DNA of 64,000 bases from Pseudomonas sp. (GTDB lineage: Bacteria; Pseudomonadota; Gammaproteobacteria; Pseudomonadales; Pseudomonadaceae): positions 168,434 through 232,433 of the forward strand of contig NZ_JAUYNT010000028.1 in NCBI RefSeq assembly GCF_030698175.1. Direction: 5' to 3'. Below, one piece after another: positions 35,830-44,577 of the stretch; position 1 is the stretch's first letter; each line of letters begins with the position of its first letter. The notes under the pieces are model-generated. The model ran no database searches. It had not been told where the DNA came from and saw only the letters and a list, made by a program, of their open reading frames with translations. Made by a program: the position numbers and the translations under genes.

Positions 35830-37569
35830 TTAGCCGAGTGCCTGACTCAGTGGAAATAACAGGTCGAGAAAGCGTTCGGCGACCGGCTGCGGCTGGTGGT
35901 TGGCCAACCCGGCGCGCTCATTGGCTTCGATAAACACATGCTCGGGTTGGTCGGCGGCCTGCACCAGCAGGTCGAGGCCGACCATCGGCATGTCCAGCGC
36001 CCGGGCGGCGCTGATGGCCGCCTCGCGCAGCTGCGGATGGAGGATCGCGGTGACATCCTGCAGGGTGCCGCCGGTGTGCAGATTGGCGGTTTTGCGCACC
36101 GCCAGGCGCTCACCGGCGGGCAGCACGCTCTGGTAGTCGTAGCCGGCGGCGTTGAGGGTGCGCAGGGTTTCGGCGTCCAGCGGGATCTGGCTCTCGCCGC
36201 CGGTGGCCGCTTGGCGACGGCGGCTTTGCCCGGCAATCAAGGTCTGGATGCTGTTGCGCCCATCACCGATCACTTCGGCCGGTCGGCGGATGGCGGCGGC
36301 GACCACCGCAAAGCCGATCACCAACACGCGCAGGTCAAGGCCGGCATGGAAGCTTTCCAGCAGCACGCGACTGTCGAAGGCGTGGGCCCGTTCAATCGCC
36401 GCCGTCACCTCGGCCAGGCTGGTTAAATCCACCGCCACGCCCTGCCCTTGCTCACCGTCCACCGGCTTGACCACCAGGCGGCCATGCTCGGCCAGAAACG
36501 CGCCGTTGCTTTCGGCATCGGCGGCCAGGCATTGCGCCGGCTGCTGTAAACCGGCGCGGGCGAAGGCACGGTGGGTCAGGCGTTTGTCTTGGCAGAGGGT
36601 CATGCTGACGGCGCTGGTGAGGTCGGACAGCGACTCGCGGCAACGAATCCGCCGCCCGCCCTGGGTCAGGGTGAAGAGCCCGGCTGCGGCGTCGTCGACC
36701 TGCACTTCAATGCCGCGCCTATGGGCTTCGTCGACGATGATGCGGGCATAGGGGTTAAGCTCGGCTTCGGGGCCAGGGCCGAGAAACAGCGCCTGGTTGA
36801 TGCCGTTTTTGCGTTTGAGGGTGAAGGTTTGCAGGTCGCGAAAGCCCAGCTTGGTGTACAGGGCGCGGGCCTGCAGGTTGTCGTGCAGCACCGACAGGTC
36901 GAGGTAGTTGAGGGTGCGGCTGAGGTAGTGCTCGATCAGGTGGCGCACCAGCACTTCACCGACGCCGGGGCGCGGGCAGTGCGGGTCAACCGCCAGGCAC
37001 CAGAGGCTGCTGCCGGCTTCGGGGTCATTGAAGGCTTTGACGTGATTGAGGCCCATGATGCTGCCGATCACCGCGCCGCTGGTGTCATCTTCGGCCAGCC
37101 AGTAGCTGGGGCCGCCGTGCTCGAGCGGGGTCAGTTGCTCGACGCTCACCGGCAACATGCCGCGCTGCAGGTACAGGCGGTTGACCGCCGCCCAGTCGGC
37201 GGCGTTCTGCACCCGGCGAATATTAAACCCGCGATGGGTGTGATGGGCCGGGCGGTAATCGGTAAACCACAGGCGCAGGGTGTCGCAGGGGTCGAGAAAC
37301 AGTTGTTGCGGGGCTTGCGCCAGCACCAGTTGCGGCGCGGCCACATACAGGGCGATATCGCGCTGGCCCGGTTGCTCGGCCAGCAAGTCGGCGGTCAGCG
37401 CCGCGGCATCCGGGTAGGTATGGCCAATCAGCAGGCGCCCCCAACCACAGTGAATGCTGCGCGGCTGGCTGCACAGCGCGACGCCACCTTCCGCCAGCTG
37501 CGCTTGCAGGCGTTGGTAGGAGGGTGACTGGCCGCGCACAAGGCGCTGGTTGAGGGCGATGGTTCGCAT
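35830..37569 (-). CDS. ngg: N-acetylglutaminylglutamine synthetase
   Basis: 579 residues in two parts. A GNAT acetyltransferase domain lies at about 110-260 (AADWAAVNRLYLQRGMLPVS, LAVDPHCPRPGVGEVLVRHL). An ATP-grasp ligase domain of the cyanophycin/glutathione synthetase kind follows at about 270-575 (GRLVVKPVDGEQGQGV, VGLDLLV, FIEANERAGLANH). Together they acetylate and join glutamine units to make N-acetylglutaminylglutamine, the precursor of the osmoprotectant NAGGN. It is second in the operon after asnO. Confidence 0.93.
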   Translation of the reverse strand: MRTIALNQRLVRGQSPSYQRLQAQLAEGGVALCSQPRSIHCGWGRLLIGHTYPDAAALTADLLAEQPGQRDIALYVAAPQLVLAQAPQQLFLDPCDTLRLWFTDYRPAHHTHRGFNIRRVQNAADWAAVNRLYLQRGMLPVSVEQLTPLEHGGPSYWLAEDDTSGAVIGSIMGLNHVKAFNDPEAGSSLWCLAVDPHCPRPGVGEVLVRHLIEHYLSRTLNYLDLSVLHDNLQARALYTKLGFRDLQTFTLKRKNGINQALFLGPGPEAELNPYARIIVDEAHRRGIEVQVDDAAAGLFTLTQGGRRIRCRESLSDLTSAVSMTLCQDKRLTHRAFARAGLQQPAQCLAADAESNGAFLAEHGRLVVKPVDGEQGQGVAVDLTSLAEVTAAIERAHAFDSRVLLESFHAGLDLRVLVIGFAVVAAAIRRPAEVIGDGRNSIQTLIAGQSRRRQAATGGESQIPLDAETLRTLNAAGYDYQSVLPAGERLAVRKTANLHTGGTLQDVTAILHPQLREAAISAARALDMPMVGLDLLVQAADQPEHVFIEANERAGLANHQPQPVAERFLDLLFPLSQALG

Positions 37570-37633
37570 GGCAGTAGTCCCGAAGTGGTGGTGCAGCGCG
37601 ATGGGCTGGGGCGGTGCGGTGCGGTGCGGGTGG

Positions 37634-39403
37634 CTAGATACCTTGTTCGCTGAGCCACAGGTTGAGCGCCGCCAATTGCCAGAGCTTGGAGCCGCGTAAC
37701 GGGGTGAGTTGCCCTTGCGGGTCGCTGAGCAACCGGTCGAGCATCACCGGGTTGAACAGGCCACGGTCCTGGCTGGGGTCGAGCAGCAGTTCGCTGACCC
37801 AGGCCAGGGTCGCGCCCTCCAGATGCTTGAGGCCGGGCACCGGGAAGTAGCCTTTGGGCCGGTCGATTACTTCTGCCGGGATTAGCTTGCGGGCGGCTTC
37901 CTTGAGCACGTGCTTGCCGCCGTTGGGCAGTTTGAAACGCGCCGGAATCCGTGCCGACAGCTCCACCAACCGGTAGTCGAGGAACGGCGTACGCGCCTCC
38001 AGACCCCAGGCCATGGTCATGTTGTCGACCCGCTTGACCGGGTCATCGACCAGCATCACCGTGCTGTCCAAACGCAGGGCGCGATCCACCGGCGCGGCCG
38101 CTCCGGGCCTGGCGAAATGTTCGCGGACGAACTCGCCGGCGAAGTCTTCACCCTCCCACTGCGGCTGCACCGTGGCCAGGTATTCGGCATGTTCGCGGTC
38201 GAAAAACGCCGCGCGATAAGCGGCATAGGGATCGCTGGCGCCATCCACCTGCGGGTACCAGTGGTAACCGGCAAACAGCTCGTCAGCGCCCTGGCCGCTC
38301 TGCACCACCTTGCAATGCTTGGCCACTTCGCGCGACAGCAAGTAGAAGGCAATGCAGTCGTGGCTGACCATCGGCTCGCTCATGGCGCGAAACGCCGCCG
38401 GCAGTTGCTGGATGATTTCCTGCTCGCCGATGCGCAACTGATGGTGCTGGGTATTGAAGCGCTTGGCGATCAGGTCCGAGTAGTGAAACTCGTCGCCGCG
38501 TTCGCCACCGGCATCCTGAAAACCAATCGAGAAGGTCGCCAGGTTTTTCTCCCCGGCCTCGGCCAGCAAACCGACCAGCAAGCTGGAGTCGACGCCGCCG
38601 GAGAGCAGCACTCCCACATCCACCGCCGCCCGTTGGCGGATCGATACTGCGCCGCGCATTTCATCGAGCAGGCGTTCGCTCCACTGCGGCAGGTCCAGGT
38701 CAATTTCATCGCGCTCGGGGCCGTACTGCAGCTGCCACCAGGTCTGCTGCTCACAGTTGCCCTGCGCATCGATGCGCATCCAGCTGCCGGGCAGGAGTTT
38801 TTCAATCCCGGCGAGAATGGTCCGTGGCGCCGGCACTACGGAATGGAAGTTGAGGTAGTAATTGAGCGCCACCGGGTCGAGGGTTTTGCTGATCCCGCCA
38901 CCCTGCAGCAAAGCCGGCAAGGTCGAGGCAAAACGCAGGCGCCGCGCGGTGCGCGACAGGTACAGCGGCTTGATGCCAAGGCGATCACGGGCCAGAAACA
39001 ACTGCTGGCTGTCGCGCTCCCAAATGGCGAAGGCGAACATGCCATTGAGCTTTGGTAGCAGCTCTGCGCCCCAGGCGTGATAGCCCTTGAGCAGCACTTC
39101 GGTGTCGCCATTGGAGAAAAACTGATAACCCAGGGCTTGCAGTTCGACGCGCAGCTCCGGGTAGTTATAAATCGAGCCGTTGAACACCAGGGACAGGCCG
39201 AGCTGGCTGTCGACCATCGGCTGGCCCGAGGCCTCGGCCAGGTCCATGATTTTCAGTCGGCGATGGCCGAAAGCCAACGGGCCTTGGCTGTGCACACCCT
39301 GGGCATCGGGGCCGCGGGGGGCCAGATGCTCGGTGATGCGGGCGACGGCGGCCAGGTCGGCCGGTTGTTCATCGAAACGTAATTCTCCAGCGATGCCACA
39401 CAT
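37634..39403 (-). CDS. asnO: N-acetylglutaminylglutamine amidotransferase (asparagine-synthetase-like)
   Basis: 589 residues. The N-terminal class II glutaminase begins with the catalytic Cys2 (MCGIAGELRF) and includes GHRRLKIMD and FNGSIYNYPELR. The C-terminal AsnB-type synthetase has the PP-loop VLLSGGVDSSLL and SGQGADELFAGY. It amidates the dipeptide precursor to NAGGN, an osmolyte made under high salt. It is the first gene of asnO-ngg-peptidase and is divergent from a MarR gene. Confidence 0.94.
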   Translation of the reverse strand: MCGIAGELRFDEQPADLAAVARITEHLAPRGPDAQGVHSQGPLAFGHRRLKIMDLAEASGQPMVDSQLGLSLVFNGSIYNYPELRVELQALGYQFFSNGDTEVLLKGYHAWGAELLPKLNGMFAFAIWERDSQQLFLARDRLGIKPLYLSRTARRLRFASTLPALLQGGGISKTLDPVALNYYLNFHSVVPAPRTILAGIEKLLPGSWMRIDAQGNCEQQTWWQLQYGPERDEIDLDLPQWSERLLDEMRGAVSIRQRAAVDVGVLLSGGVDSSLLVGLLAEAGEKNLATFSIGFQDAGGERGDEFHYSDLIAKRFNTQHHQLRIGEQEIIQQLPAAFRAMSEPMVSHDCIAFYLLSREVAKHCKVVQSGQGADELFAGYHWYPQVDGASDPYAAYRAAFFDREHAEYLATVQPQWEGEDFAGEFVREHFARPGAAAPVDRALRLDSTVMLVDDPVKRVDNMTMAWGLEARTPFLDYRLVELSARIPARFKLPNGGKHVLKEAARKLIPAEVIDRPKGYFPVPGLKHLEGATLAWVSELLLDPSQDRGLFNPVMLDRLLSDPQGQLTPLRGSKLWQLAALNLWLSEQGI

Positions 39404-39523
39404 AGACTGTCCTTGCCGGTTGGGCCGTTGGGGAGGATTTAAGTGATTGCGTGCTGTTTATCTAGAAGCGAATAATTACTTTTAGTTCAAAGTTAAGTTT
39501 CTGATTAAATGGGATAAATAGAG

Positions 39524-39533
39524 ACTAATTAGT
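39524..39533. promoter_or_regulatory. Palindrome ACTAATTAGT, candidate MarR operator
   Basis: A perfect ten-base palindrome lies 16 bases before the marR ATG in a strikingly AT-rich 145-base gap between marR and asnO. It is a plausible binding site for the adjacent regulator. No direct evidence exists. Confidence 0.5.
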
Positions 39534-39548
39534 TACAGGTGAAATTAA

Positions 39549-39989
39549 ATGATCGATATCAGTGGCTTTGAGACGGGGCTGTTCAGTGCCCTGCGGCGCC
39601 TGCAGCAAGCCGGCGAAGTGCACGCCAAACGCCTGGCCCGCTTCGGCGGCCTGACGCCGATTCAGCTGTTGATTCTGCGGGTCTTGGCCAATGAGTCGCA
39701 GCTCACCGCCAGCGCCTTGAGCCGGCGGGTCAGTCTCAGCGCGGCGACCCTCTCGGGTTTGCTGGAGCGCATGGAAGAGGCCGGTTTACTGATGCGCCAA
39801 CGCGATGACCAAGACCGTCGCCGCCAGTGGTTACTGCTCAGCGATGCCGGCCGCAACCTGCTGGCCCAGGCCCCGCCATTGCTGCCGCCGACCTTGCGCG
39901 CCGCCTTTGCCAGCTTGCCGGAATGGGAACAACACAGCCTGACCGCCGCGCTGCTGCGCACCGCCGAGTTGTGTGGTGAGTTGGAGTAA
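39549..39989 (+). CDS. MarR-family regulator beside the NAGGN operon
   Basis: 146 residues with the MarR winged helix: LTPIQLLILRVLANESQLTASALSRRVSLSAATLSGLLERMEEAGLL (quoted in parts) and the wing RQRDDQDRRRQWLLLSDAGR. It is divergent from asnO, the same arrangement as PA3458-PA3459 in P. aeruginosa. Control of osmolyte synthesis is likely. The ligand is unknown. Confidence 0.9.
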   Translation: MIDISGFETGLFSALRRLQQAGEVHAKRLARFGGLTPIQLLILRVLANESQLTASALSRRVSLSAATLSGLLERMEEAGLLMRQRDDQDRRRQWLLLSDAGRNLLAQAPPLLPPTLRAAFASLPEWEQHSLTAALLRTAELCGELE

Positions 39990-40125
39990 TACTTTCCGCC
40001 ATTTGAGCGGCAGCTTTAGGGCGGCTAAATAGCGCCTAGGCGCGCCGGTAATGCCTTGTTTGCAGCCATGCCCCAGTTACGTGTTGAGCCCCGCCAAGTT
40101 GTTAATTTCCTGAGGCCGGGCATTG

Positions 40126-40303
40126 GTAGGTTGGGTTAGCGGCACATGGCGCGACCTAAGCAGCGCTACGGTTTAAGCCGCCGCGTAACCCAACACAGGG
40201 CCTATGCCGCGCTAATTATGCAAAGGGTCTGAAACCGCTCGGTGGGTTACGCGGTGCCCTGACTGCGAGTAGACGTGTGAGCCTGCGTGGCGCCGCTAAC
40301 CCA
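40126..40303. repeat. Two linked palindromic units, GTAGGTTGGGTTAGC type
   Basis: The 331-base gap from 39990 to 40320 has no gene. It holds one inverted pair, GTAGGTTGGGTTAGCGGC with GCCGCGTAACCCAAC (40126-40194). A second pair is GGTGGGTTACGCGG with GCCGCTAACCCA (40241-40303). Both units carry the TGGGTTA-type arm. Confidence 0.8.
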
Positions 40304-40320
40304 CGAGCCCGAGGCGTGGC

Positions 40321-41220
40321 TCACAGCGCCGGGATTTCGCTCAGGCGCGCTTCGATAAAGTCGAGAAAGCAGCGAATGCGCAAGGCCAGTTCGCTGTTGC
40401 GGTAGTACACCGCGTGGATCGGCAGGCGGGCGTTGCTCAGGCTGTCGGCGAGCATGGCTTGCAGGCGGCCGGCGGCTAGGTCCGGGCCGACCAGAAAGCC
40501 CGTCAGGCAGGCAATGCCCTGACCATCGATGGCCAGCTGGCGCAGGGTCTCGCCGCTGGAGGCAGCCACGCTCGGCTGGATCGCCAGGCGATCACCTTCA
40601 GCATGTTTTAGCGGCCAGTGATTGAGCACCGAAGGTTGGGTAAAACCCAGCAGGCTGTGTTGCGCCAGCTCGGCGGCACTCTGCGGAATGCCGTATTGGG
40701 CCAGATACGCCGGGCTGGCCACCAGGTGCTGCTGACCGAAACCCAGGGCGCGGGCGTGCAGGGTCGAATCGTTGAGGGTGCCGATACGAATGGCCACGTC
40801 GGTGCGCCGTTCCAGCAGGTCGATAAATTGCTCGTTACTGTTCAGCTCCAGCTGGATTTGCGGGTAGAACCTGCGAAATTCGCTAATGTGCGGCAGGATC
40901 ACGTGCAGCATAAAGGGCGTGGCGGCGTCGATCCGCAGGCGTCCGCTGGGGCTGGAACGGCGCAGGGCCAGGTCTTCTTCCAGTTGCTCCAGTTCGTGTA
41001 GCACCCGCCGGGCGCGGCCGAGAAACAGCCGGCCTTCCTCGCTCAGCTCCATGCGCCGGGTGGTGCGGTTGATCAGGGTGGTCTGAAAGCGCGCCTCCAG
41101 TTTGCTCAGGGTGCGGCTAACCGCCGAAGTGGCGGTGCCCAGCTGCACAGCGGCGGCGCTGATGGAACCGCACTCGACCACGCTGACAAACACCAGAAGC
41201 TCATCGGAATTGGCTTTCAT
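40321..41220 (-). CDS. LysR-family regulator
   Basis: 299 residues with an N-terminal winged helix (VECGSISAAAVQLGTATSAVSRTLSKLEARF, in part) and a periplasmic-binding-protein-like effector domain. It is divergent from an MFS exporter gene, which it probably controls. A CTCAA-N11-TTGAG dyad in the gap fits a LysR operator. Effector unknown. Confidence 0.93.
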   Translation of the reverse strand: MKANSDELLVFVSVVECGSISAAAVQLGTATSAVSRTLSKLEARFQTTLINRTTRRMELSEEGRLFLGRARRVLHELEQLEEDLALRRSSPSGRLRIDAATPFMLHVILPHISEFRRFYPQIQLELNSNEQFIDLLERRTDVAIRIGTLNDSTLHARALGFGQQHLVASPAYLAQYGIPQSAAELAQHSLLGFTQPSVLNHWPLKHAEGDRLAIQPSVAASSGETLRQLAIDGQGIACLTGFLVGPDLAAGRLQAMLADSLSNARLPIHAVYYRNSELALRIRCFLDFIEARLSEIPAL

Positions 41221-41228
41221 ATTTGCGC

Positions 41229-41249
41229 CTCAAGCAAGATTGATTTGAG
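41229..41249. promoter_or_regulatory. LysR-type box CTCAA-N11-TTGAG
   Basis: A perfect five-base dyad separated by eleven bases contains the T-N11-A core. It starts nine bases before the lysR ATG and lies 77 bases before the MFS ATG, a usual place for autoregulation and activation of the divergent gene. Confidence 0.7.
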
Positions 41250-41325
41250 TTTATCTGTCTTTTTCGCAAAAGGCTGTCTGCCGATACTGCGCCGCATCCC
41301 GTTATCCCTTTTCTGGAGCTGCGCC

Positions 41326-42498
41326 ATGCCACTTGCCCTTTGGGCGCTGACCATCAGTGCCTTTGCCATCGGCACGACCGAGTTCGTGATCGTTGGCCTG
41401 ATCCCTACCATCGCCGCCGACCTCGGCGTCAGCCTGCCCTCCGCCGGTCTGCTGGTCAGCCTCTACGCCCTTGGCGTGGCAATCGGTGCGCCGCTGCTTA
41501 CCGCCCTGACCGGCCGAGTGCCGCGCAAAGCCTTGCTGCTCGGCCTGATGGCGCTGTTCACTGGCGGCAACCTGCTGGCCTGGCTGGCGCCGGACTACGG
41601 CTCGCTGATGGTCGCTCGGGTGCTTACCGGTCTGGCCCACGGTGTGTTCTTCGCCATCGGCACCACCATCGCTACCAGCCTGGTGAGCAAGGACAAAGCC
41701 GCCGGCGCGATTGCCCTGATGTTCACCGGCTTGACCGTGGCGCTGGTCACCGGGGTGCCGTTGGGCACGCTGATTGGTCAGCACTTCGGCTGGCGTGCAA
41801 CCTTTCTCGCGGTGTCGGCGTTGGGTGTGCTGGCCTGGTTTGCCAGCCTATTGCTCATCCCCAAAGGCATTGCCCATAACCCGCCGGCATCGTTGCTACG
41901 GCAGTTTGCTGTGCTCGGCGAGCCACGCTTGCTGATGGTCTATGCGAAGACTGCGCTGGGTTATGGCGGCACGTTTCTGGCGTTTACCTTTCTCGCCCCG
42001 ATCCTCACCGATGTCTCAGGTTTCAGCCCGGCTGCGGTCAGTCTGTTGTTGCTGATCTACGGTGTGTCGGTGGCGGCGGGCAATATTTGGGGCGGCCGCT
42101 TGGCGGATCGATTGGGGCCGATTCGCGCGTTGCAGATCATCTTCGCCTTGCTCGCGCTGGTGCTGTTTATCTTCACTTTCACGGCAGCCAACCCTTGGCT
42201 GGCGGCGTTGACGATGTTGGCGTGGGGCGCGGTGGCGTTCGGTAATGTGCCGGGTTTGCAGGTCTATGTGGTGCAGCAGGCCGAGCGCTACACCCCGGAT
42301 GCGGTGGAGGTGGCCGCAGGGCTGAACATCGCTGCATTCAACCTCGGCATCGCTGGTGGCGCCTGGGCCGGCGGCCTGGTGGTGGAGCATTTGGGGCTGA
42401 TGAATACGCCGTGGATTGGTGCGTTGGTGGTGCTCGGTGCCTTGGCGATGACCCGTTGGAGCGGCCACCTCGATCGCCGTCAGCTGGCGCTGGCCTGA
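41326..42498 (+). CDS. MFS efflux transporter (AraJ/YdhP-like)
   Basis: 390 residues from the ATG at 41326, with GGAG eight bases upstream. Twelve hydrophobic helices. ISAFAIGTTEFVIVGLIPTIA at helix 1 and the A-motif region GAPLLTALTGRVPRKALLLG are typical of the DHA1 branch including sugar- and drug-efflux proteins. Export of a small molecule is likely, under the divergent LysR regulator. Confidence 0.92.
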   Translation: MPLALWALTISAFAIGTTEFVIVGLIPTIAADLGVSLPSAGLLVSLYALGVAIGAPLLTALTGRVPRKALLLGLMALFTGGNLLAWLAPDYGSLMVARVLTGLAHGVFFAIGTTIATSLVSKDKAAGAIALMFTGLTVALVTGVPLGTLIGQHFGWRATFLAVSALGVLAWFASLLLIPKGIAHNPPASLLRQFAVLGEPRLLMVYAKTALGYGGTFLAFTFLAPILTDVSGFSPAAVSLLLLIYGVSVAAGNIWGGRLADRLGPIRALQIIFALLALVLFIFTFTAANPWLAALTMLAWGAVAFGNVPGLQVYVVQQAERYTPDAVEVAAGLNIAAFNLGIAGGAWAGGLVVEHLGLMNTPWIGALVVLGALAMTRWSGHLDRRQLALA

Positions 42499-42725
42499 GG
42501 TGTTTTAGTCAGCCGTCTGGTGCGCCTGGCGGCGGCGGTATTTGCCGGGGGGCGTTGAGCCGTTGCTGATAACTGCTGTCCTCTTTACGCGGTGGCGCCC
42601 CGGTCAGTGGCGCCGGCGCTACTGCGTTGCTAAGGTCAAACGAACCATCCGGCACGCCTGCCTGGCAGCGCGTTGACATTATTGGTGGCGGCTGGATAAC
42701 GCGGTTTCTTGCAACTGGAGGTTCT

Positions 42726-43103
42726 ATGAACAATGCAATCGTTTTGCTCGCACGGCTGCTGCTGGCGCATATTTTCCTGCTCGCCGGTTTGAGCAAGATC
42801 AGCGGCTATGCCGCTACCCAAGGCTACATGGAAAGTATGGGCGTGCCCGGAGCGCTGCTGCCGCTGGTGATACTGCTGGAGGTCGGCGGCAGTCTGGCGT
42901 TGATCCTCGGCTTTATGACCCGTTGGGCGGCATTGGCACTGGCCGGCTTTTGTGTGGCGGCGGCGCTGATCTTCCACCTTAAACCTGATGATCAGATGCA
43001 GATGATCATGCTGATGAAAAACCTCGCCTTGGCCGGCGGTTTCCTGCTGCTCTACGTGCAGGGCGCGGGGGCCTACAGCCTCGATGCAAAGCGCGGCCAT
43101 TAA
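42726..43103 (+). CDS. DoxX-family membrane protein
   Basis: 125 residues from the ATG at 42726, with GGAGG upstream. Four hydrophobic helices and LLLAHIFLLAGLSKI at the start mark DoxX/YphA-type proteins. Some members act with thiol redox or membrane electron carriers. The function here is unknown. Downstream, 20 bases away, the PilU-like gene ends on the other strand. Confidence 0.88.
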   Translation: MNNAIVLLARLLLAHIFLLAGLSKISGYAATQGYMESMGVPGALLPLVILLEVGGSLALILGFMTRWAALALAGFCVAAALIFHLKPDDQMQMIMLMKNLALAGGFLLLYVQGAGAYSLDAKRGH

Positions 43104-43123
43104 GCGCCTTCGATGTGCCGTCG

Positions 43124-44257
43124 CTAGCCGTCGCGCAGCGCATTGAGCTGTGGATCAATCCCGCTGCTGGCCTGGTTGAGGCGGATCTTCAGGGTTAGAT
43201 CAGTGCGCGATTCGGCATGGTGGATGGCTTCTTCGAGGCTGATTCGGCCGCTTTGATAGAGGCTTAACAGGTGCTGGTCGAAGGTTTGCAAGCCCTGCTC
43301 GGCGCCGTGGCCGATGGCCTCGCGCAGTTCATCGAACAGGCCGCGCTGGATCAGATCGCGGATATGCGCGCTGGTCAGCAGCAGCTCCACCGCGGCCACG
43401 CGTTTTTGCGCCACTCCCGGCACCAGCCGTTGGCCAATCATGGCCGCCAGGTTTTGCCCCAGGTCGGCCAGCACCTGCAGGCGCGCCTCTTCCGGGAAGA
43501 ACCGCACGATCCGCTCCAGGGCATGGGTGGTGCTGGTGGCATGCAGGGTGGCGATGCACAGATGACCGGTTTCGGCATAGTGCAGGGCATGCTGCATGCC
43601 GTCGAGGTCGCGGATTTCACCGAGCATGATCACGTCGGGCGCCTCGCGCAGTACGTTGCGCAAGGCGGCGGCAAAACTGTGGGTGTCCAGGCCCACTTCG
43701 CGCTGCTCGATGATCGAACGCTGGTGCTGATGGATAAACTCAATCGGGTCTTCGATGCAGAGGATATGCCCGTCGCGGTGCCGATTGCGGTAGTCGAGCA
43801 TGGCCGCCAGGGTGGTTGATTTACCCGCGCCGGCGGCGCCAATCACCAGGATCAAGCCGCGATCAAGCAACGCCAACTTCTCCAGTTGTGGCGGCAACCC
43901 GAGGGCGCTGATGGACGGCACTTCGCGCTTGATCAGGCGGGCGACCATCGACACGTCACCGCGCTGGTAATAAACGTTGATACGAAAGCGCCCGCCGTTT
44001 TCGACGCTCACCGCCAGGTTCATCTCTAGCTCCAGTTCAAACTCGGCGGCCTGTTTGGCACTCATCAACTGATAGGCCATATGCCGCACCGCGCCGGGCG
44101 CCAGCGCTGGCGTATCGAGCGGCTGGGTGTGGCCCTCAATCTTGACTTGCGCCGGGCTGCCGACGCTGAAAAACATATCCGAACCGCCGAGTTCATACAG
44201 CTGTTGCAGCAACGGATAAACGTCCGGCCCGGCGGCCGCAGTGGGTTGTTCGTACAT
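43124..44257 (-). CDS. Orphan PilT/PilU-like type IV pilus ATPase
   Basis: 377 residues from the ATG at 44257, with GGGAG upstream. An N-terminal PAS-like region leads to the ATPase core. Walker A is GAAGAGKST near residue 137, the Asp box is ILCIEDPIEF, Walker B is DVIMLGEIRD and the His box is HLCIATLHATST. The C-terminal part resembles PilU (GLQTFDQHLLSLYQSGRISLEEAI). PilT/PilU drive pilus retraction. The usual pilTU pair lies elsewhere in Pseudomonas, so this is an additional, isolated copy next to recC with no other pilus gene in view. Confidence 0.88.
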   Translation of the reverse strand: MYEQPTAAAGPDVYPLLQQLYELGGSDMFFSVGSPAQVKIEGHTQPLDTPALAPGAVRHMAYQLMSAKQAAEFELELEMNLAVSVENGGRFRINVYYQRGDVSMVARLIKREVPSISALGLPPQLEKLALLDRGLILVIGAAGAGKSTTLAAMLDYRNRHRDGHILCIEDPIEFIHQHQRSIIEQREVGLDTHSFAAALRNVLREAPDVIMLGEIRDLDGMQHALHYAETGHLCIATLHATSTTHALERIVRFFPEEARLQVLADLGQNLAAMIGQRLVPGVAQKRVAAVELLLTSAHIRDLIQRGLFDELREAIGHGAEQGLQTFDQHLLSLYQSGRISLEEAIHHAESRTDLTLKIRLNQASSGIDPQLNALRDG

Positions 44258-44333
44258 GCTCGCTCCCGAGTTGGCTAGAATACGCTGCTGCCAGCGACAC
44301 CCTTGGTCGCATGCCACGCTTAAGCTTTAACCC

Positions 44334-44500
44334 TAGCAGCCTGCCGGACTTAGGTCTGTCCTACTGCGGAAAAGCCGGACTTGGTCATTTTTTGTGCTCT
44401 TTCTCGTTGAATAGAATGACTATTCGCCTCAAAAGAGCGCAAAAACTGCCTCAAGCCGATCTTTCCCTCGCTACGGACGCCTAAGCCCGACAGGCTGCTA
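44334..44500. repeat. 167-bp MITE-like element with 20-bp terminal inverted repeats
   Basis: Ends TAGCAGCCTGCCGGACTTAG and CTAAGCCCGACAGGCTGCTA are inverted copies matching at 18 of 20 positions. The inside has no plausible gene. No clear target duplication is seen. It lies in the 320-base gap between the PilU-like gene and recC. Confidence 0.85.
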
Positions 44501-44577
44501 GTTGGCGCCGGCCTTCGCGTTATGATCCCGGGCAACCAGCTGTCGATTTTTTCACTCCCCGCCCCGAACGGACGCCC

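Noticed and set aside
42509..42679. Small proline-rich minus-strand ORF between the MFS and DoxX genes
   Set aside because: No convincing ribosome site and no recognisable family. The tail PRQIPPPPGAPDG is unusual, so it is left open but not annotated.
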